NCBI GenBank assembly: GCA_030765045.1
Contig: CM060962.1
Coordinates: 168,927,259-168,991,258, forward strand
Direction of reading: 5' to 3'
Source: Tenodera sinensis
Lineage: Eukaryota > Arthropoda > Insecta > Mantodea > Mantidae
DNA length: 64,000 bases
The notes under the pieces were generated by a model. It was not told the DNA's origin, ran no database searches, and worked only from the letters and a program-made list of their open reading frames with translations. Made by a program: the position numbers and the translations under genes. This document shows, one piece after another, positions 1 through 12,012 of this stretch (positions are counted from its first letter, which is position 1; each line of letters starts with the position of its first letter).

Positions 1-440
1 GCTTCCAAAGCATGAATTCAAAATACATTAGCAAGATGTAGTCATGCACAAAAAACTGAATCTCGTGAAGCAGCTTCGTGTTAATTAGAGCTGCAAATTC
101 TTTCACATCATCGATCTGCAGCTGCACATTATTTAGCAAGCGACAAAGCGCGAACTTACAAACTAATTACGTCCTGCGCAATTCCAAATAATAATTAACA
201 TGAGCTTATAGTTAATTCAAGCTTTTTGTCCGCAAGTAGCTTATGATTTTGGTGAAAGGTAAATTAACGTAATTGCTGCTAACAAGCTGACAGCACGGTA
301 CACTGATTTAGCTCTTGAAGGATCCCTAACTACCACAATCAGTGCAGATGTGTAACGAGTTTCGGTTCCTAGATAACTAACATACATTAAAAGCACTACA
401 AATAAACTAAATAAATTTCGCGTTGCTAAGTGGAAAAAAT
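1..440. other. No feature recognised
   Basis: AT-rich sequence. I see no coding potential, inverted repeat or repeat relationship to the rest of the window. Confidence 0.5.
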
Positions 441-572
441 ATTGTATTCCACCAAAAAACTCGATACCGAGTTCCTACCGAAACATACATATTAACAATA
501 GTTTGAATAAATGGTCTGTGTGTGTATGTGTGTGTGTGTGTGTGCCTGTGTGCCTGTGTATGTGTGTATTTT
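441..572 (+). repeat. Rep1 dispersed repeat, copy 1 (short)
   Basis: It begins with the Rep1 entry motif ATTGTATTCCACC and runs into an imperfect (TG)n tract at about 512-570, the same order as in the longer copies at 905, 39150 and 59860. The rest of the repeat is missing, so this is a fragment. Reading frames through the TG tract are artefacts. Confidence 0.6.
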
Positions 573-904
573 TATTTTCAGCCCCTTCAACTGCTGTGGT
601 GTGGGCACTGAGGACTCCTAGCATCGTGATACTTCTTATGTTGCTAGAAGTACATCGGGCCAAACATTCGAGCCGCTCCCGTATGAGAGTTGTTCGGATT
701 GGGTTGGTCTCGGCGGGGCAGTGGTTCCCGATATCACTAGGGACCTCCTGAATGCTACCCACGTGGCACGGAGCCATCTCGCTCGGGAATGTCGAGTTGT
801 AGGGTGAACGACTTGCGACATGTTCCTTGTTATATATTGAAATTTCCATTCCTTAGTCTTCTCTCAAACGAGAAGTTATTTGGTTTTACTTTCTCTACCC
901 GGTT

Positions 905-1032
905 CATTGTATGTACTTACAGAAGGTATTGCATTCCACCCAAAAATACTGATATGTCACTTGAAAATACAATTATTCAGATCCCCCGAATCAAAAAAAG
1001 CATTTTTAGAACAAGGTCTGCGCGCTTATTTG

Positions 1033-1113
<81 letters not shown>

Positions 1114-1515
1114 GTGTGTCTGAGAACAGTAGGTCTCAAAAGCCAAAACTTCGGCATCTTCCAAGAATGCGGCATTAAAATTATCAAGAAAATTTCCCCA
1201 CTCCAGATTAACCTTTATCTTGAACATTTTTTGAAGAATTTGATTTCCTCAAAAGTGACTTTAACGATTATAATTAAAATACCGTATGTTTAAGATATTT
1301 TCATAACCAATGAGAAAGTATATATCTTGAACTTTCTGGGAATGTCCTCAGTCCTCTTTATTCCGGGTGACTTTGCATAACCGGTAAGCTGTGAGCATAG
1401 ACAAAATCTTACTATGCAGAAGAGGTAGATCTCGGTAAAACACACACAGTTTGTGTGAAACATTTTCCTGTGCAGTAAACCATTCAGATATATTCTTTAT
1501 TATTTGTTTCAATTT
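905..1515 (+). repeat. Rep1 dispersed repeat, copy 2, with (TC)n(TG)n core
   Basis: Order of conserved blocks: ATTGCATTCCACCC; a block ending CCCCCGAATCAAAAAAAGC; a (TC)n/(TG)n microsatellite at 1033-1110; then a downstream half including TGCATAACCGGTAAGCTG and GTAGATCTCGGTAAAACAC. The same blocks recur in order in the copies at 7510, 25505 (reversed), 39150, 59860 and 62730. The function is unknown. There is no conserved frame, so it looks non-coding. Confidence 0.75.
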
Positions 1516-2646
1516 TCCAATTCAATTTTATTTTTCTTCTTAGTTTGTATTACCAGATGGAAATATGTATAAAAATATAGAAATATTACTGTATCTACGA
1601 ACATAACCTAATAACAACAAAAGAGGAATCTTTCTTTTAATTTCACTTAAATCTTTCAGAAATATTAGGAATATTTGGCCATCTACGAAACAACCGATGA
1701 CATGTTTCATATGACATGCAGTACCCTGAATATGACAAATAAGTCATGTTACCGTAAAAATGTGGCTGGTGTTAGAACTAAAATTTTGATGACTTCTTGA
1801 GAGAAAAGACGATGTGTCTTTTTTCGTGTTTTGTTCTTTGAGACTGCACAAATTTTTGTTACAATTAAGCAGACATTCCATTAACACATTTTCAGTTTGG
1901 TTTCCACATTTTCATTTGAAGGAGAGTCCATGAATTGCAACACATTTCGCATTTATTATTCACCTTAGTATAATTTTCGCATTTAAAGTGAATTTTGAAT
2001 TTTATTGCATTTTAGTTAAATATTGGTTTCCACATTACGAAAAATAAAAATATAAGAGTGCAAGGTATGAGCCTCTTGTGCTCTATCACATTAGCGAAGA
2101 GTCACCATCCGTAGTTATACTGCTTATTAGTAGGCTTCGGAGCCGTTTGCATGCTCTCGGCATTAAGTTATGCTTGCAGGGAGGTTTTTTATCACCTCTA
2201 ACTAACGGGGTAGTTTGGGTAGGGGCGGTACGGTCGCTTCGCTTTACAAACAGGCCACTGTAGCGGTGTGTCATCCTCCCCTTTTCATCCACCTCTACCG
2301 TCAACAAACCTGAAGCAGAAACGGGTATAGTAAAGTAGCTCTCAACCTAACGTCGTTTGCAACCGCGACCGAGTCCTACTTATTATAGTGGACACAGTTT
2401 ATCGGCAGTTCCCAAGAGTTCAACATGGCCGACATTACGCTAAACAGCAAACGAAATATCCCAAAAAGCAGTCCTGCCAACGTACACAATAAAAGTATTT
2501 CTAATCTCAAATATCACAGGGTTAAAGTATCACGCTTTCAAACGATAATGATACTTGAACCTCGTTACCACACAATAAAGAATGCACTCACCTTTGGCAA
2601 ATCTTGTTCTTCAATAACACTTCTGCATAAAATCACTCCCGAGCGC

Positions 2647-2648
<2 letters not shown>
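1516..2648. other. No feature recognised
   Basis: No coding or repeat signal could be supported. The stretch 2220-2300 is locally GC-richer but has no recognisable motif. Confidence 0.4.

Positions 2649-2692
<44 letters not shown>
2649..2692. repeat. (TA)n microsatellite
   Basis: Uninterrupted TA dinucleotides, about 21 units. The nonamer GAGCGCTAA occurs just before it (2641) and again at 2771. Confidence 0.95.
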
Positions 2693-2694
<2 letters not shown>

Positions 2695-3113
2695 GCGAAC
2701 ACAAAAATAACAGTAACTATAACTTCATATATTGCTCTAAAAGAATTCAAGACAAAATCACGCAAACACGAGCGCTAACCCCACAGATTAAGTAATTAAT
2801 TAGTTAATATGGCGTCTAAACAGAATCTTGTTTTAAAATCTATCGGTTGGCCTGTCTGCAGCGCGTTCATAAACAAGGGCTTCTGTGGCAACATAACAGA
2901 CACAATAACACCAGTTATAGCCGTAGCTTTACCATGGTTATATGTTACGAACAGTTCGCGGCACTACTGCAACATAATGGATGGAATATCACCAAATATA
3001 ACCAGACTGCACCATAATGGGGGAAAATGTCAAAGTTGTTTTTAGGGGTATCTCAATAAGCTGTGCCTACAATAGTATTGTATCAAAAAGATAAAACAAA
3101 TGAACTAAATATA
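2693..3113. other. No feature recognised
   Basis: A 78-codon open frame (2809-3045) has no recognisable domain and ordinary AT-rich composition. I do not call it a gene. Confidence 0.4.
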
Positions 3114-3620
3114 CTGGGTGGAAGGTAATGCTCGGCCAGACCTTCTTCTTTACCTGATTAGCCATCCCTTATGTAGGACTTACACCCCCTGGGACTTACA
3201 AGCCAGTACCTAGGGTCAGACACCTGTTGGGCAGCAGACGATCTTGTGGACCGGACAGAGTGAAGACCTGGAAACAGTTGGTCAGCCAAGCACCAGGTAT
3301 GAGAGTGAGGAAGAGGATGAAATGAAGTACAGGTAAAATGGATGATTGGAAAGGTGATGATGGAGTAATTGGTGGAATGAGTGGCAGCGGATACCGGAGA
3401 ACACGGAGAAAACCCGCCCAGACGCCACTTCGTCCACCACGAATACCACGTGCGGGTCCCTGGGATAGAACCCGGGCCTCCTAGGTGGAAGGCGAACGGT
3501 CTAAACGCTCGGCCACGGTGCCGCCTTTGGTCCCTGAGATTCTACATGATGAATGTAACAAATATGTACAATACAATTATTATCAATAAAGAATAGTTTC
3601 GCCGAAAAATAGTTATTTAT
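3114..3620 (+). mobile_element. Palindromic MITE (CAGGGTGGAAG family), copy 1, split by a SINE
   Basis: A terminal CTGGGTGGAAGGTAATGC motif follows TA at 3112. After a SINE insertion the match to the family resumes at 3527 (GGTCCCTGAGATTCTACATG), as in the copies ending at 6077 and 45443. Only one arm is recognisable; the element fades out after about 3615. Confidence 0.6.
3143..3526 (-). mobile_element. SINE-B, long form (tRNA-derived)
   Basis: On the minus strand the pol III-like head is at about 3460-3526: box A GGCCGAGCG, box B GGGTTCTATCCC. A conserved body runs to GGGTGTAAGTCCTACATAAG near 3165-3190. Length and order match the copy at 18713-19100. It sits inside the palindromic MITE. 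I could not define a clean TSD here. The head lacks a foldable tRNA anticodon arm, so this is a SINE and not a tRNA gene. Confidence 0.85.
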
Positions 3621-3799
3621 GATACAAGGGTGAAAAGGAAAATTTTATTTTGAGCAGGTGTGATTCCGAAACAAGGCCGCAGGGCGAGGAGTTGAAGAAA
3701 CCTACGAACAAAATAAATTCCTTTTAACCCGTGCATCATACACTATTTTTAGACAGTGTTGAATATTTATAGATATATTACGGATTATATATAAATATA

Positions 3800-5149
3800 C
3801 AGAATGGAAGGAAAGTCGTTACATTAATTTAAACCAGTGATAGATCTCGGTATTTGGAGCACATTTTGTATTTTACATTTTTGTCTCTGACCATTTTCTA
3901 AGGAGATATTTTAGTTTTATCGAAAACACGTTGGCAACACTGCAGGTTTCACTTTCACTAGGTCAGTACATAAACAAACACGTGTCACTACTACTTCTGG
4001 AGCCACGCGGCTCGTGAGTGTAAACATGGACACACCATTCCGTGTCTGCTACGTCGTAATAAATAAGTACATCTAAATTCTCCAGTAACGCACAATCTAA
4101 GGATATTGTTTATCATTTCCTTCAACATCAAACTTAAATCGTTTCGTAGCTGATACTGCTATAATTTAATAAACCAACCCATCTCTCTGACTTGTAAACA
4201 CAAAGGTACACTTGTAGGCTCTTACAAAGTGTACCAGATAATATTTTTAAGGTGACAGCAAAAGAGTGAGCAATGAACCAAATGGTTCACCCACTTCACA
4301 GGTATTGTTCAAAATGTCCACCATCTGCTCAAGTGCAAGCCTCACACCTTTTTAACCAATTACGTCGCACTCTAACAAAAACACCCTTATTTTTGCGTAT
4401 TTCTCCTGCTGCCAAATAAATGCATTCTCTCAAAGGTTCGAGGGCAGTAGTTGCTGTTTTGTTAATCCTGCTTTTCGCTCTCGCAAGAAGAAAAAATCCG
4501 GAGGATCCATACGGCGTGGAAGGGAAGTCATTACATTAATTTAAACCAGTGATAGATCTCGGCATTTGGAGCACATTTTGTATCTTACGTTTTTGTCTCT
4601 GACCATTTCCTAAGGAGATTGTTTTGTCGAAAACAAGCTGCCAACACTACAGATTGTGCGTCACTTTCACTGACATAAACAAATACGCGTCACTACTGCT
4701 ACCACGCGTCTCGTGAAGGTCTTTTATGCTTACTGTACGAACGTAGGCCAGTCAAAACCGTTACCTGCCAAAACATAGGCGAAAGGGAAAGTGCTTACAT
4801 CCGGAAACCAGGTCAAACCCCTGACCGACCTCAACGCAACGTTGTCGACATACCTTGCGTCTGAAAAATGTGCTCGGAGTTCTCCTTCACGTCTTTTAAG
4901 GATTAATTATTTCGAAGCTCTGTGTGATGTCCCATAATTATGACAGAAATAAGTTACTTTACGCTTCTTACAAGTAACAAACTATTACCTTCGTACATTC
5001 TTGTAGAATTACGAATCTAATTTGGAACAAAAACCATTTATTTTTTCGAAATCAGCTGATAAAAGAACCAAATGCCACAAGACTTTTTGTTTGTAATGCT
5101 TCTATGAAGCACATATTAGAAGGAATGTAATGACTTCCCTTCCACCCTG
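3800..5149 (-). mobile_element. Tc1/mariner-type remnant with internal duplication of its end
   Basis: Left end CAGAATGGAAGGAAAGTC (3800) and right end, read inverted, CAGGGTGGAAGGGAAGTC (5149) form imperfect TIRs of about 26 bp, each flanked by TA (3798-3799, 5150-5151). About 200 bp from the left end (3803-4017) is repeated directly at 4515-4720. This suggests two elements joined or nested end to end. It carries only a C-terminal piece of transposase. Confidence 0.75.
4296..4508 (-). pseudogene. Mariner-type transposase C-terminus (remnant)
   Basis: About 70 codons on the minus strand. The residues resemble the tail of insect mariner-type transposases: LRECIYLAAGEI, then VRVRRNWLKRCEAC, an in-frame stop, and ADGGHFEQYL (family form NGGHFEHLL). 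The DDE catalytic core is absent, so it cannot be active. The assignment rests on this terminal motif and on the flanking TIR/TA structure. Confidence 0.65.
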
Positions 5150-5151
5150 TA

Positions 5152-5599
5152 TGCTATTGTTTTACCTTTTTCATGGTTATGATGGTAAACGGACTGCGAT
5201 GTTCAGTTGTTGCCTTGCTTCAGGTGTTAACAACATGATTTACAAAACCATAACATTCTACATAAGCGAGGCAGTGAAAAAAATAAAATGATGTTGTATG
5301 ACGTAATGTCGAATTGGTTTCCTGATTTTTTGGGTAACACTTTTAATTTCACTCTCTCTGCTGCTTCTAAAATTTCAATAGGTTCAGCACAGTCCATATT
5401 CACATTCAAATGACTCGCCATTTTATATAAGCATTGTATAACTCAGATTTGTGGCCTACTTGAATTAGGCCACAGTCACATCCTGCATGAAACCAAAGTT
5501 GACTTTATCGGAGTGTTAAAAGCTTTTGAGCACTGAGTAGTAGAATTTTATACTTTTAACTGCTAAAAGTCCGACTTTTACTATCAACTGTCTAAAAAC
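5152..5599. other. No clear feature
   Basis: Possibly the degraded left end of the MITE that follows. The short inverted match TGGCCTA...TAGGCCA at 5452-5472 is the only structure seen. Confidence 0.3.
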
Positions 5600-6077
5600 A
5601 ATGTTTCAAATATTTGGAGCCATCTAGCTTCTTGACGAATGGGTATAAATGGTTCATTATTTTACTAACTGTCGTATAAACATTGTGTGAACAATCCTGT
5701 AATGCATTTCTGTCTTAACTCGTTTGAATTTAGGCGCAGTTTAATGTTAACATGTCATGTCAAGTTTAATTTCTAAGAGACATTTGGCAACGCCACGTTA
5801 TCGTTAAACTGTGACTAAATTCTTTCAAGCTGAAATAAAAGGATATTACAGCATTGTTTACACAATGTTTGCGCGACAGTTAGTGAAATAATAAACCATT
5901 TATATCCATTGGTCAACAAGCTATACCTACGGCTCCAAATATTTGACATAGATATATTTTTTTTTCTGCGAAACGGTTCTTTATGGACAGTAATCGTATT
6001 ATACATATTTGTTACATTCATCATGTAGAGTCCCTGGTTGACGTACCACTGAAGCAGCAGCTACCTTCCACCCGGTG
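5600..6077. mobile_element. Palindromic MITE (CAGGGTGGAAG family), copy 2
   Basis: The two halves are inverted copies of each other. AAATATTTGGAGCC and CAAACATTGTGTGAACAAT-type blocks at 5608-5700 reappear reversed at 5850-5950, so most of the element can fold on itself. The right end reads inverted as CACCGGGTGGAAGGTAGC and is followed by TA (6078-6079). Related copies: 3114, 40702, 45045. No coding capacity; presumably mobilised by a mariner-type transposase. Confidence 0.75.
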
Positions 6078-6079
6078 TA

Positions 6080-7290
6080 TACCTACGCGTGTCAAACTTG
6101 AAATATGCAGTTGAATTTAGGGTCTTATTTAGATATATTTTTATTTAAACCAGTATCGACAAATTTCAGTGCATTGTGCTTAATTTCCTCTCTAAATGCA
6201 TATATAACACTTTTTCCGTGTCGGTATCACGCTATTGATACATTCATTCTCTAAGGAATGCGGTAAATCAAACTTCACCGGAGAACTTTACGCCAATGAA
6301 AGCAATCCCGTACTCGCATATCCCTTCATATTGAAAACCCCCACTCTCTCTCTCTCTCTCTGCCCCATCCTTTGCTATGACGTCACGTTGCATGACAATG
6401 TCTGATGATTGCCTCTGGCGAAAACCCTTCTCCTGGCATGTACCTCAGAACACAGTTATATAGACGAATGAGTGGCGTATCTCCAACACAGCTTAAATTA
6501 ACACTAGAACCATAAGGCACTAAGTTTAAATGTGATTGAAAATTATAAAACTTGATTAGTCAGAATAAAAATTCTGGTACGCTCGCTTTCAAGATGCAGA
6601 AACACGTGTCATTTTTTCAAGTCATATAGATATACATATCGTTAGAAATTAAAGGACAATTATAAGCATTACCTTTGATACTGATAATTTACTCGTAATT
6701 ACCTACACTTTTTGGTTTCTAAGATCCCATTGTTGAAAACTTCGAAATGTCTAATTTGTACCTGGTATTTATTTAACACGACTATTTAATTATATACTAT
6801 GTAATTAGCATTTAATCTTCATTTAATGTCTGTCGTTGCTGTTATAATCCCGCGCCAAGAAAAGGAAAAAAGAAAGCAATGATGTCAAAAAGTGATGAAG
6901 TTACTACTTTTTTCTGTTATACCTGCCATAAAAATATTACAACCATGACAAGCCAGTTATTTTCATTCTGTAACTGTTTATTGATTCGACATTGGGTACA
7001 CTGGTGCAACATACGTAGTAAAAGTAGTAAAATGAGAATAAAACACAACAATAACATTAATAAGAAACAAGGAAATGCCAATGAAATATTACGTGCCCTC
7101 ATGTTTGCATGGATTTTGTAACGGTAATTTACAATCTGTAATCCGTAATATTAGACAATAGTAGCATATACATGAATGAGTTTATTCCCTCGAAAATAAA
7201 GTCCTGTAAGTGAAGTGGAAAATATTCTAAGACTTCTCTACTATCACACGCTACACACGCTAGCCTGGCATCCCTCTCGCTTCTCGTACA
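6080..7290. other. No gene; one (CT)n tract at 6343-6361
   Basis: AT-rich. Apart from the short CT run there is nothing I can name. Open frames at 6879-7121 are low-complexity and unsupported. Confidence 0.4.
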
Positions 7291-7408
7291 AGCAGAACAA
7301 AGTTCACGCACGCCACTGACTGGACTTACCCCCGTGATTTCTGCAACTCTTTTAACGCACGAAGGGTTATCTACTTACCACAATGCCGGCTGGAGTGGGC
7401 CACCTGGT
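7291..7408 (+). repeat. R3 repeat end, copy 1
   Basis: About 118 bp containing GCAACTCTTTTAACGCACG and ending GGGCCACCTG. Nearly the same sequence is at 41302-41418, and a diverged one is reversed at 51683-51800. All three end in (T/C)CACCTG next to TA, as expected for a mariner-type terminal repeat. Confidence 0.65.
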
Positions 7409-7509
7409 ATGCATATAAAGGTTAATATAAAAGCATGTAATAATGCTAGTATTAAAATGTGGTCCACATAACATCACCTAATCGATTTTTACTTTATCTA
7501 CCATGTATA

Positions 7510-7800
7510 TGGTGAGTAGAGAAGTTTCTGCGTTCTACCAAAAAATTCGATAACAACATTTCACAGGAAATATGTTTTGAGGTTCCTTGAATAAAAAAAG
7601 CGTTTTTAGAAAAAGGGCCACGTGTCTGTGAACAACGTAAGTCAAAAATGAAAGATCGGTTAAATACCAAACTTGGTATTAAAGTTCAGCAGTGTCAAAT
7701 TATGCATACAAAGATTTTCAAGAAAGTTCCCCATTCCAAACTACCCTCTACATGTAAACACTTTCGAAAATTTGGATTTTCTAAAAAATGACCAAGGTAC
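7510..7800 (+). repeat. Rep1 dispersed repeat, copy 3 (no microsatellite)
   Basis: Same block order as copy 2, but in place of the TG array it has only GTGTCTGTGAACAACG. This shows that the microsatellite is an expandable interior segment. Confidence 0.75.
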
Positions 7801-7908
7801 CGTTCGTTTATTTTCGTTTATGTTCATTTTAGAAAAAGTATGTTATTCATCATGGTGTTTTTTATTGTTCCATTTATATACCGCCTTTAACTGCAGAGGT
7901 CATATCGG

Positions 7909-8137
7909 CGGCCTTGCCTATTGACAAATGGTGCTACACGTTTACGTTGGGTTTTTCGATCTTTGGGGGTTTTATTCTTTGAATTCACACACATTCACAC
8001 TTTCATTCATACTTCCAGACTCAGGGAAGGACGAGGAATAATCCTGGCTGGAGAAAAATTCCTACCCCCTTCCGGGAATCGAACCCGGGACCCCTAGCAC
8101 AGCAGGCAGGTGCTCTACCAACTGCGCCACATGGGCC
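7909..8137 (-). mobile_element. SINE-D (tRNA-derived)
   Basis: On the minus strand: box A GGCGCAGTTGGTAGAGC, box B GGGTTCGATTCCCGG, then a body with TCTGGAAGTATGAATG and a very short GTGTGTG run. It shares this layout with the copy at 22776-23155. Acceptor-stem ends do not pair and the anticodon stem is poor, so it is a SINE head and not a tRNA gene. Confidence 0.8.
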
Positions 8138-8300
8138 AGCAATCTGATAGTTTAATTATTGTTATTTGTCTTATTAAATTGTTTGGTGTTAAGAGAAAAC
8201 TAGTTTCAAAGAAAGGGGAGACGAAAGTGTGAACGAGTCAAGTGCATGTGCGGGTAAACATAAGTGGTGTGCGTGGCATAAATGCTTGACGTCACGTAGT

Positions 8301-8506
8301 CTACCCTGTAGCGTGATGGTAGCGTATCTGCTTCAAGTCCAAGAGGTCGCGAGTTCGAATCTCGCTTAGGGTGAATTATGCGGAAAAGGTTTTTTCCGAG
8401 GTTTTCCCTTATCCTGAAAAGACGAATGTCGGCTAACTCTATGTACCTCGGGCTCATGTGAGTATTATTTCACCAATTCCATTCATTCAACGTCCGATAT
8501 AACACT
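8301..8506 (+). mobile_element. SINE-C (tRNA-derived), copy 1
   Basis: The head has box A-like TAGCGTGATGGTAGCG and box B GAGTTCGAATCTCGC. The body has TTTTTTCCGAGGTTTTCCC and GACGAATGTCGG, and the copy ends near CGTCCGATAT. It matches the copy at 36231-36445 throughout. The TSD is unclear. Confidence 0.8.
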
Positions 8507-8509
8507 ACG

Positions 8510-8945
8510 TAGGAGGACATTAATAACAAAAAAAAAAAAAAAGTGAGATCACGGAAAAGGCGACAGTGAAAAAGTTTGTTGCCACGGAGAAAAAATAAGA
8601 TAGCGTTTTGTAGGGAAGTTGAACTTGTGTTCTACTTAAAAAGAAATTCGCGAAACATTTGCAAGTATCTATGTCTTCGGAACATTAAGTGGAATTAAAT
8701 ATGAATTCATAAGTATTATTATGATACCATGATAATTAATATTTGTTGTAATTACTGTGAAAAGAATAAAATCTGGAGTTGTGTTAACTCTGTGGTAAAA
8801 TTCTTTGTAGTTTGGATGCCCAAACACAATCAGCTCGACCCGAAACGTCTGAGATAATTAAAACTGTCCACTCTCAATTCACTGCAATTCCGACTCGTCT
8901 TGGCAACTTAATTCCACTGTTCGATGGACACTGATCAGCCCCTTA
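8510..8945. other. No feature recognised
   Basis: AT-rich with a short A run at 8529. Nothing else noted. Confidence 0.4.
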
Positions 8946-8947
8946 TA

Positions 8948-10862
8948 CAGAGTGTTTCACCTAACTCTGTGACCTCAAATATCTCCAAAATGAAACAAAA
9001 TATGAAAAATCCAATTGGCCAGGAATGTGCAAATGTCAGGGGCTCACACAATGGGAAGGTATGTACAATCCATAAAAGTAAACATATAACACTTCCAAGA
9101 CAAAGTTCCCATTTTAAATGGAACATGTATGTTTATTTAACGAAATGAAAACTAGAGCTACAATTAATGATAACACACCTTTTTCACTTTTCTAAACATA
9201 TGTGCTACTGGCCTATAGCCCACAGAAACTTCATTGTTGTGCATTACATATAGCATGGAAAATGCACCCACAAATCACCAGTAGCATGTTGTCCGATGGA
9301 ACGGTCACTCCAACAGATGTTAGAAGTGTCCATCGTTTGCGTTAATACATCGTTGGAGGCGGGTTTCTACAGCTATTGCCGCTCACACCAAAGTAATGCG
9401 ATGTTGCACATACTCCACTGCCGTTGGGGGTTCTTGATACATTCTATCTGTCACTGCGCCCCAGAGAAAGAAGTCTAATGGCGTCAAGTCGGTGGACCAA
9501 GCTGTCCATTTCACAGGAACTCCCCGTCCTATCCACCTATTTGGAAACTTCTCATCCACGTCTCTGGTAACATGCATAGTGTGCAGGACATCTATCATAC
9601 TGGAACAAAGTTGATAGACGTGTTTCCAATCGCACATCCTCCATGAGGAGGGGTAGAGTGCTGACGAAATCATGCATATCGCTGCCCGTTTAATGTTCCC
9701 TGATAAAAATAGGGACCCAATATATGATTACCAATTGTACCACACCAAACATTGACACTCCACTGTCGTTGATGAGCAAATCCAGTGGGGATTTTGCATG
9801 GACCAGTGTATGTTCCGCAGATTCACATGGCCATAATTTGTAAATGAAGCTTCGTCCGTAAACAATGTATTACCTAGGAACACTGGATCACCTCGCAGCT
9901 GCTGAAGTGCAAAACGACAGGATACAATGCGGGATTCAAAGTCATTCCCGTACAGTTCTTGGTGCAGTGAGATATGGAACGGATGAAACCTATGCCTATG
10001 CAAAATTCTGCTCACACTACTGTGGCTTATTCCAGAACCCCATGCAATCTGTCATACACTCACTTCAGGATTGTGCGCTACACCAGCCAGAACAGCAATT
10101 TCGTTTCTATTGCCAGTCGCTGTCTTTGTACGTTGTCGCTTTGCAGAAGTCCAGCTTCCTGTTTCCATGAGTTTCGTGCAGATGTTGGCAGTGGTACGAG
10201 GTGAAGGACACCGTCGATCTGGGTAGCGTTCAGCGTACAATGCCGTAGCTGTGGTTGCACTGCGCTGTAAATTAGATTAATATCTAGTATTTCTTTATCA
10301 CTGAATGCCGACATATCGACTAGATGACGGAAAATGTAACAAGCTACACGAAAGCAGGGTTTAATATGTCAATATGGAAAGGAATATCCGACACGTATTG
10401 CGTAACAGTATGACAGCAGTGCAGCAGACCAGATCAGGAGACATTAGCACACTGAAGCTAGAACGTGCCAATCTGATATGGGTTTGTTTACAGTAGGCTA
10501 CAGCGCAGTGCAAGCAACCCCTGCTCTGAACTCAGTACTACATGCGTTGCGTCAGAAACTCTGACGCCGTTGCCATCCCTTAAGTCACATATTTGAGAGA
10601 GTATGAGGTTAAGAAACGTGAAACAAGTGTGGTATCACTAACTGTAGCTCTAGTTTTCATTTCGCTAGAATAAACGTACATGTTTCATTCATTTAAAAAT
10701 CGCAACTTTGTGTTGGAAGTGTTATTTGTTTACTTTTATGGGCAGTGCATACTTTCTCATTGTGTAAACCCCTGACATAGGTACAATCTTCTCCAATTAG
10801 ATTTTCATATTTTGTTTCATTTCGGAGATATATGAGGTCGCAGAGTTAGGTGGGACACCCTG
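8948..10862 (-). mobile_element. Tc1/mariner-type transposon with about 240-bp TIRs
   Basis: The first and last roughly 240 bp are inverted copies: CAGAGTGTTTCACCTAACTC at the left and, read inverted, CAGGGTGTCCCACCTAACTC at the right. Similarity continues through AAACTAGAGCTACA. Both ends abut TATA (8944-8947, 10863-10866), fitting TA target duplication. It encloses a minus-strand transposase pseudogene. At 1,915 bp it is longer than a classic mariner because of the long TIRs. Confidence 0.88.
9300..10314 (-). pseudogene. Mariner-type transposase, frameshifted and stopped
   Basis: Minus-strand fragments in order: an N-terminus starting MSAFSDKEILD (10314); a helix-turn-helix region; NTLFTDEASFTN with the first catalytic Asp (near 9860); MIDVLHTMHVTRDV covering the probable second Asp; then EKFPNRWIGRG and STDLTPLDFFLWG with the third acidic residue (near 9480-9560); and a tail ending NANDGHF. 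The family normally has one frame of about 330-350 residues. Here at least three frame changes separate the pieces, so it is inactive. Confidence 0.85.
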
Positions 10863-10866
10863 TATA

Positions 10867-12012
10867 GGTGTCGGAAAAAATGAAACGTTCTAGAAAGGAA
10901 ACCTGTTGGGTCTGCCAAACGAAGCTACGGGAGCCAGAAGGCTGCACACAATGACTATAGTTTTGTTCGAGCTATTGCTCAACCAAGAGGACTGGCCACT
11001 AGCCTTACCCCTAGGCGCGCTAGGAAGCCGGGCCAGCTTGCTCTCACGGCGGCCGGTGCGTAGCCTCGCGTCGCGATTGAAAATACCATTAATAAATGCA
11101 TCATTCTGTCCCGGTAGGTGGAAGGAGGGCATTTCAACCTCCCCTTACCTGCCTGCAGTTGAGCACGGCTGTTCTATAATATTGACCCTCAAGGAGTAAT
11201 ATTTATACCATTAGAAAGCAGTGAAATGGTATAAACGTTATCATTTTTGTAATTATAGGAATAATAAACTGCTGTAAAAAACGCGTAGGTTCTTTTTGCG
11301 GTGTTTCATCGTAAAGTTACATACAACAGTTGACTTTTTGTTTGTCTATTTGAACGTGGTGGAGAAGAAACCATGTAGCCTCTTGTATTCAATGGGACAA
11401 GTCCTTAGATTTCTATAGAGAGAAGCGTCTATGGACCATCTTCTATGCAGAAACTAAAATTGATATTACTGTGAGAATACTGTCTATTTACTTTTTCTTA
11501 CAAAATGCTGCTTTCCTATGTGTTTAATGAATACCATTCAAGCTTTAATTTGCACCCCCTGAAAATTTTCTCACACATACACATAATACATTTCGCTAAC
11601 CTAGGCGCTCATCAAGTTTTCCCCTTAGATTTTAACCCCTTCAAAGGCTTGTCCTACACTAGGCTGTAACGTGTGCCTACAGTCATGAAGAGATCTGCAT
11701 AACACACTAAATGCACTCACTACCTCTTTCTCCTTTAGCCAATACGGTAGAAAGCGTACACATCTATTTCGTTTCTATACCATCCTATATCCTTTGTTTT
11801 ACTTTGGTTAAGGTTATTTAGCAAAAGGAGTGGCTAATCCTTGCACCGTGGCCTACAGCAACCAATGAAATGGTCAACGCTTCGTATAGCGATAAATAAT
11901 GTGACGTAGACGCGAAGTGCAGCGAAATTTCCTTAGGCGTTGTGTGTACAAGAGTGACTAGGGACAGTCATGTGAGTGGATGTGAGTGCACTTATCAGAC
12001 TTTAGCAATACG
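10867..12012. other. No gene; short GC-rich CpG-containing patch at 10970-11180
   Basis: The patch 10990-11075 contains several CpGs (GGCGCGC, CGGCGGCCGGTGCG, CTCGCGTCGCG), unlike its AT-rich surroundings. Frames on both strands are open for 80-97 codons there, which GC-rich sequence allows by chance. I see no domain. It could be an old repeat or a promoter island. Confidence 0.35.

Noticed and set aside
9865..10204. Plus-strand frames of 76-101 codons
   Set aside because: Antisense shadows of the minus-strand mariner transposase.
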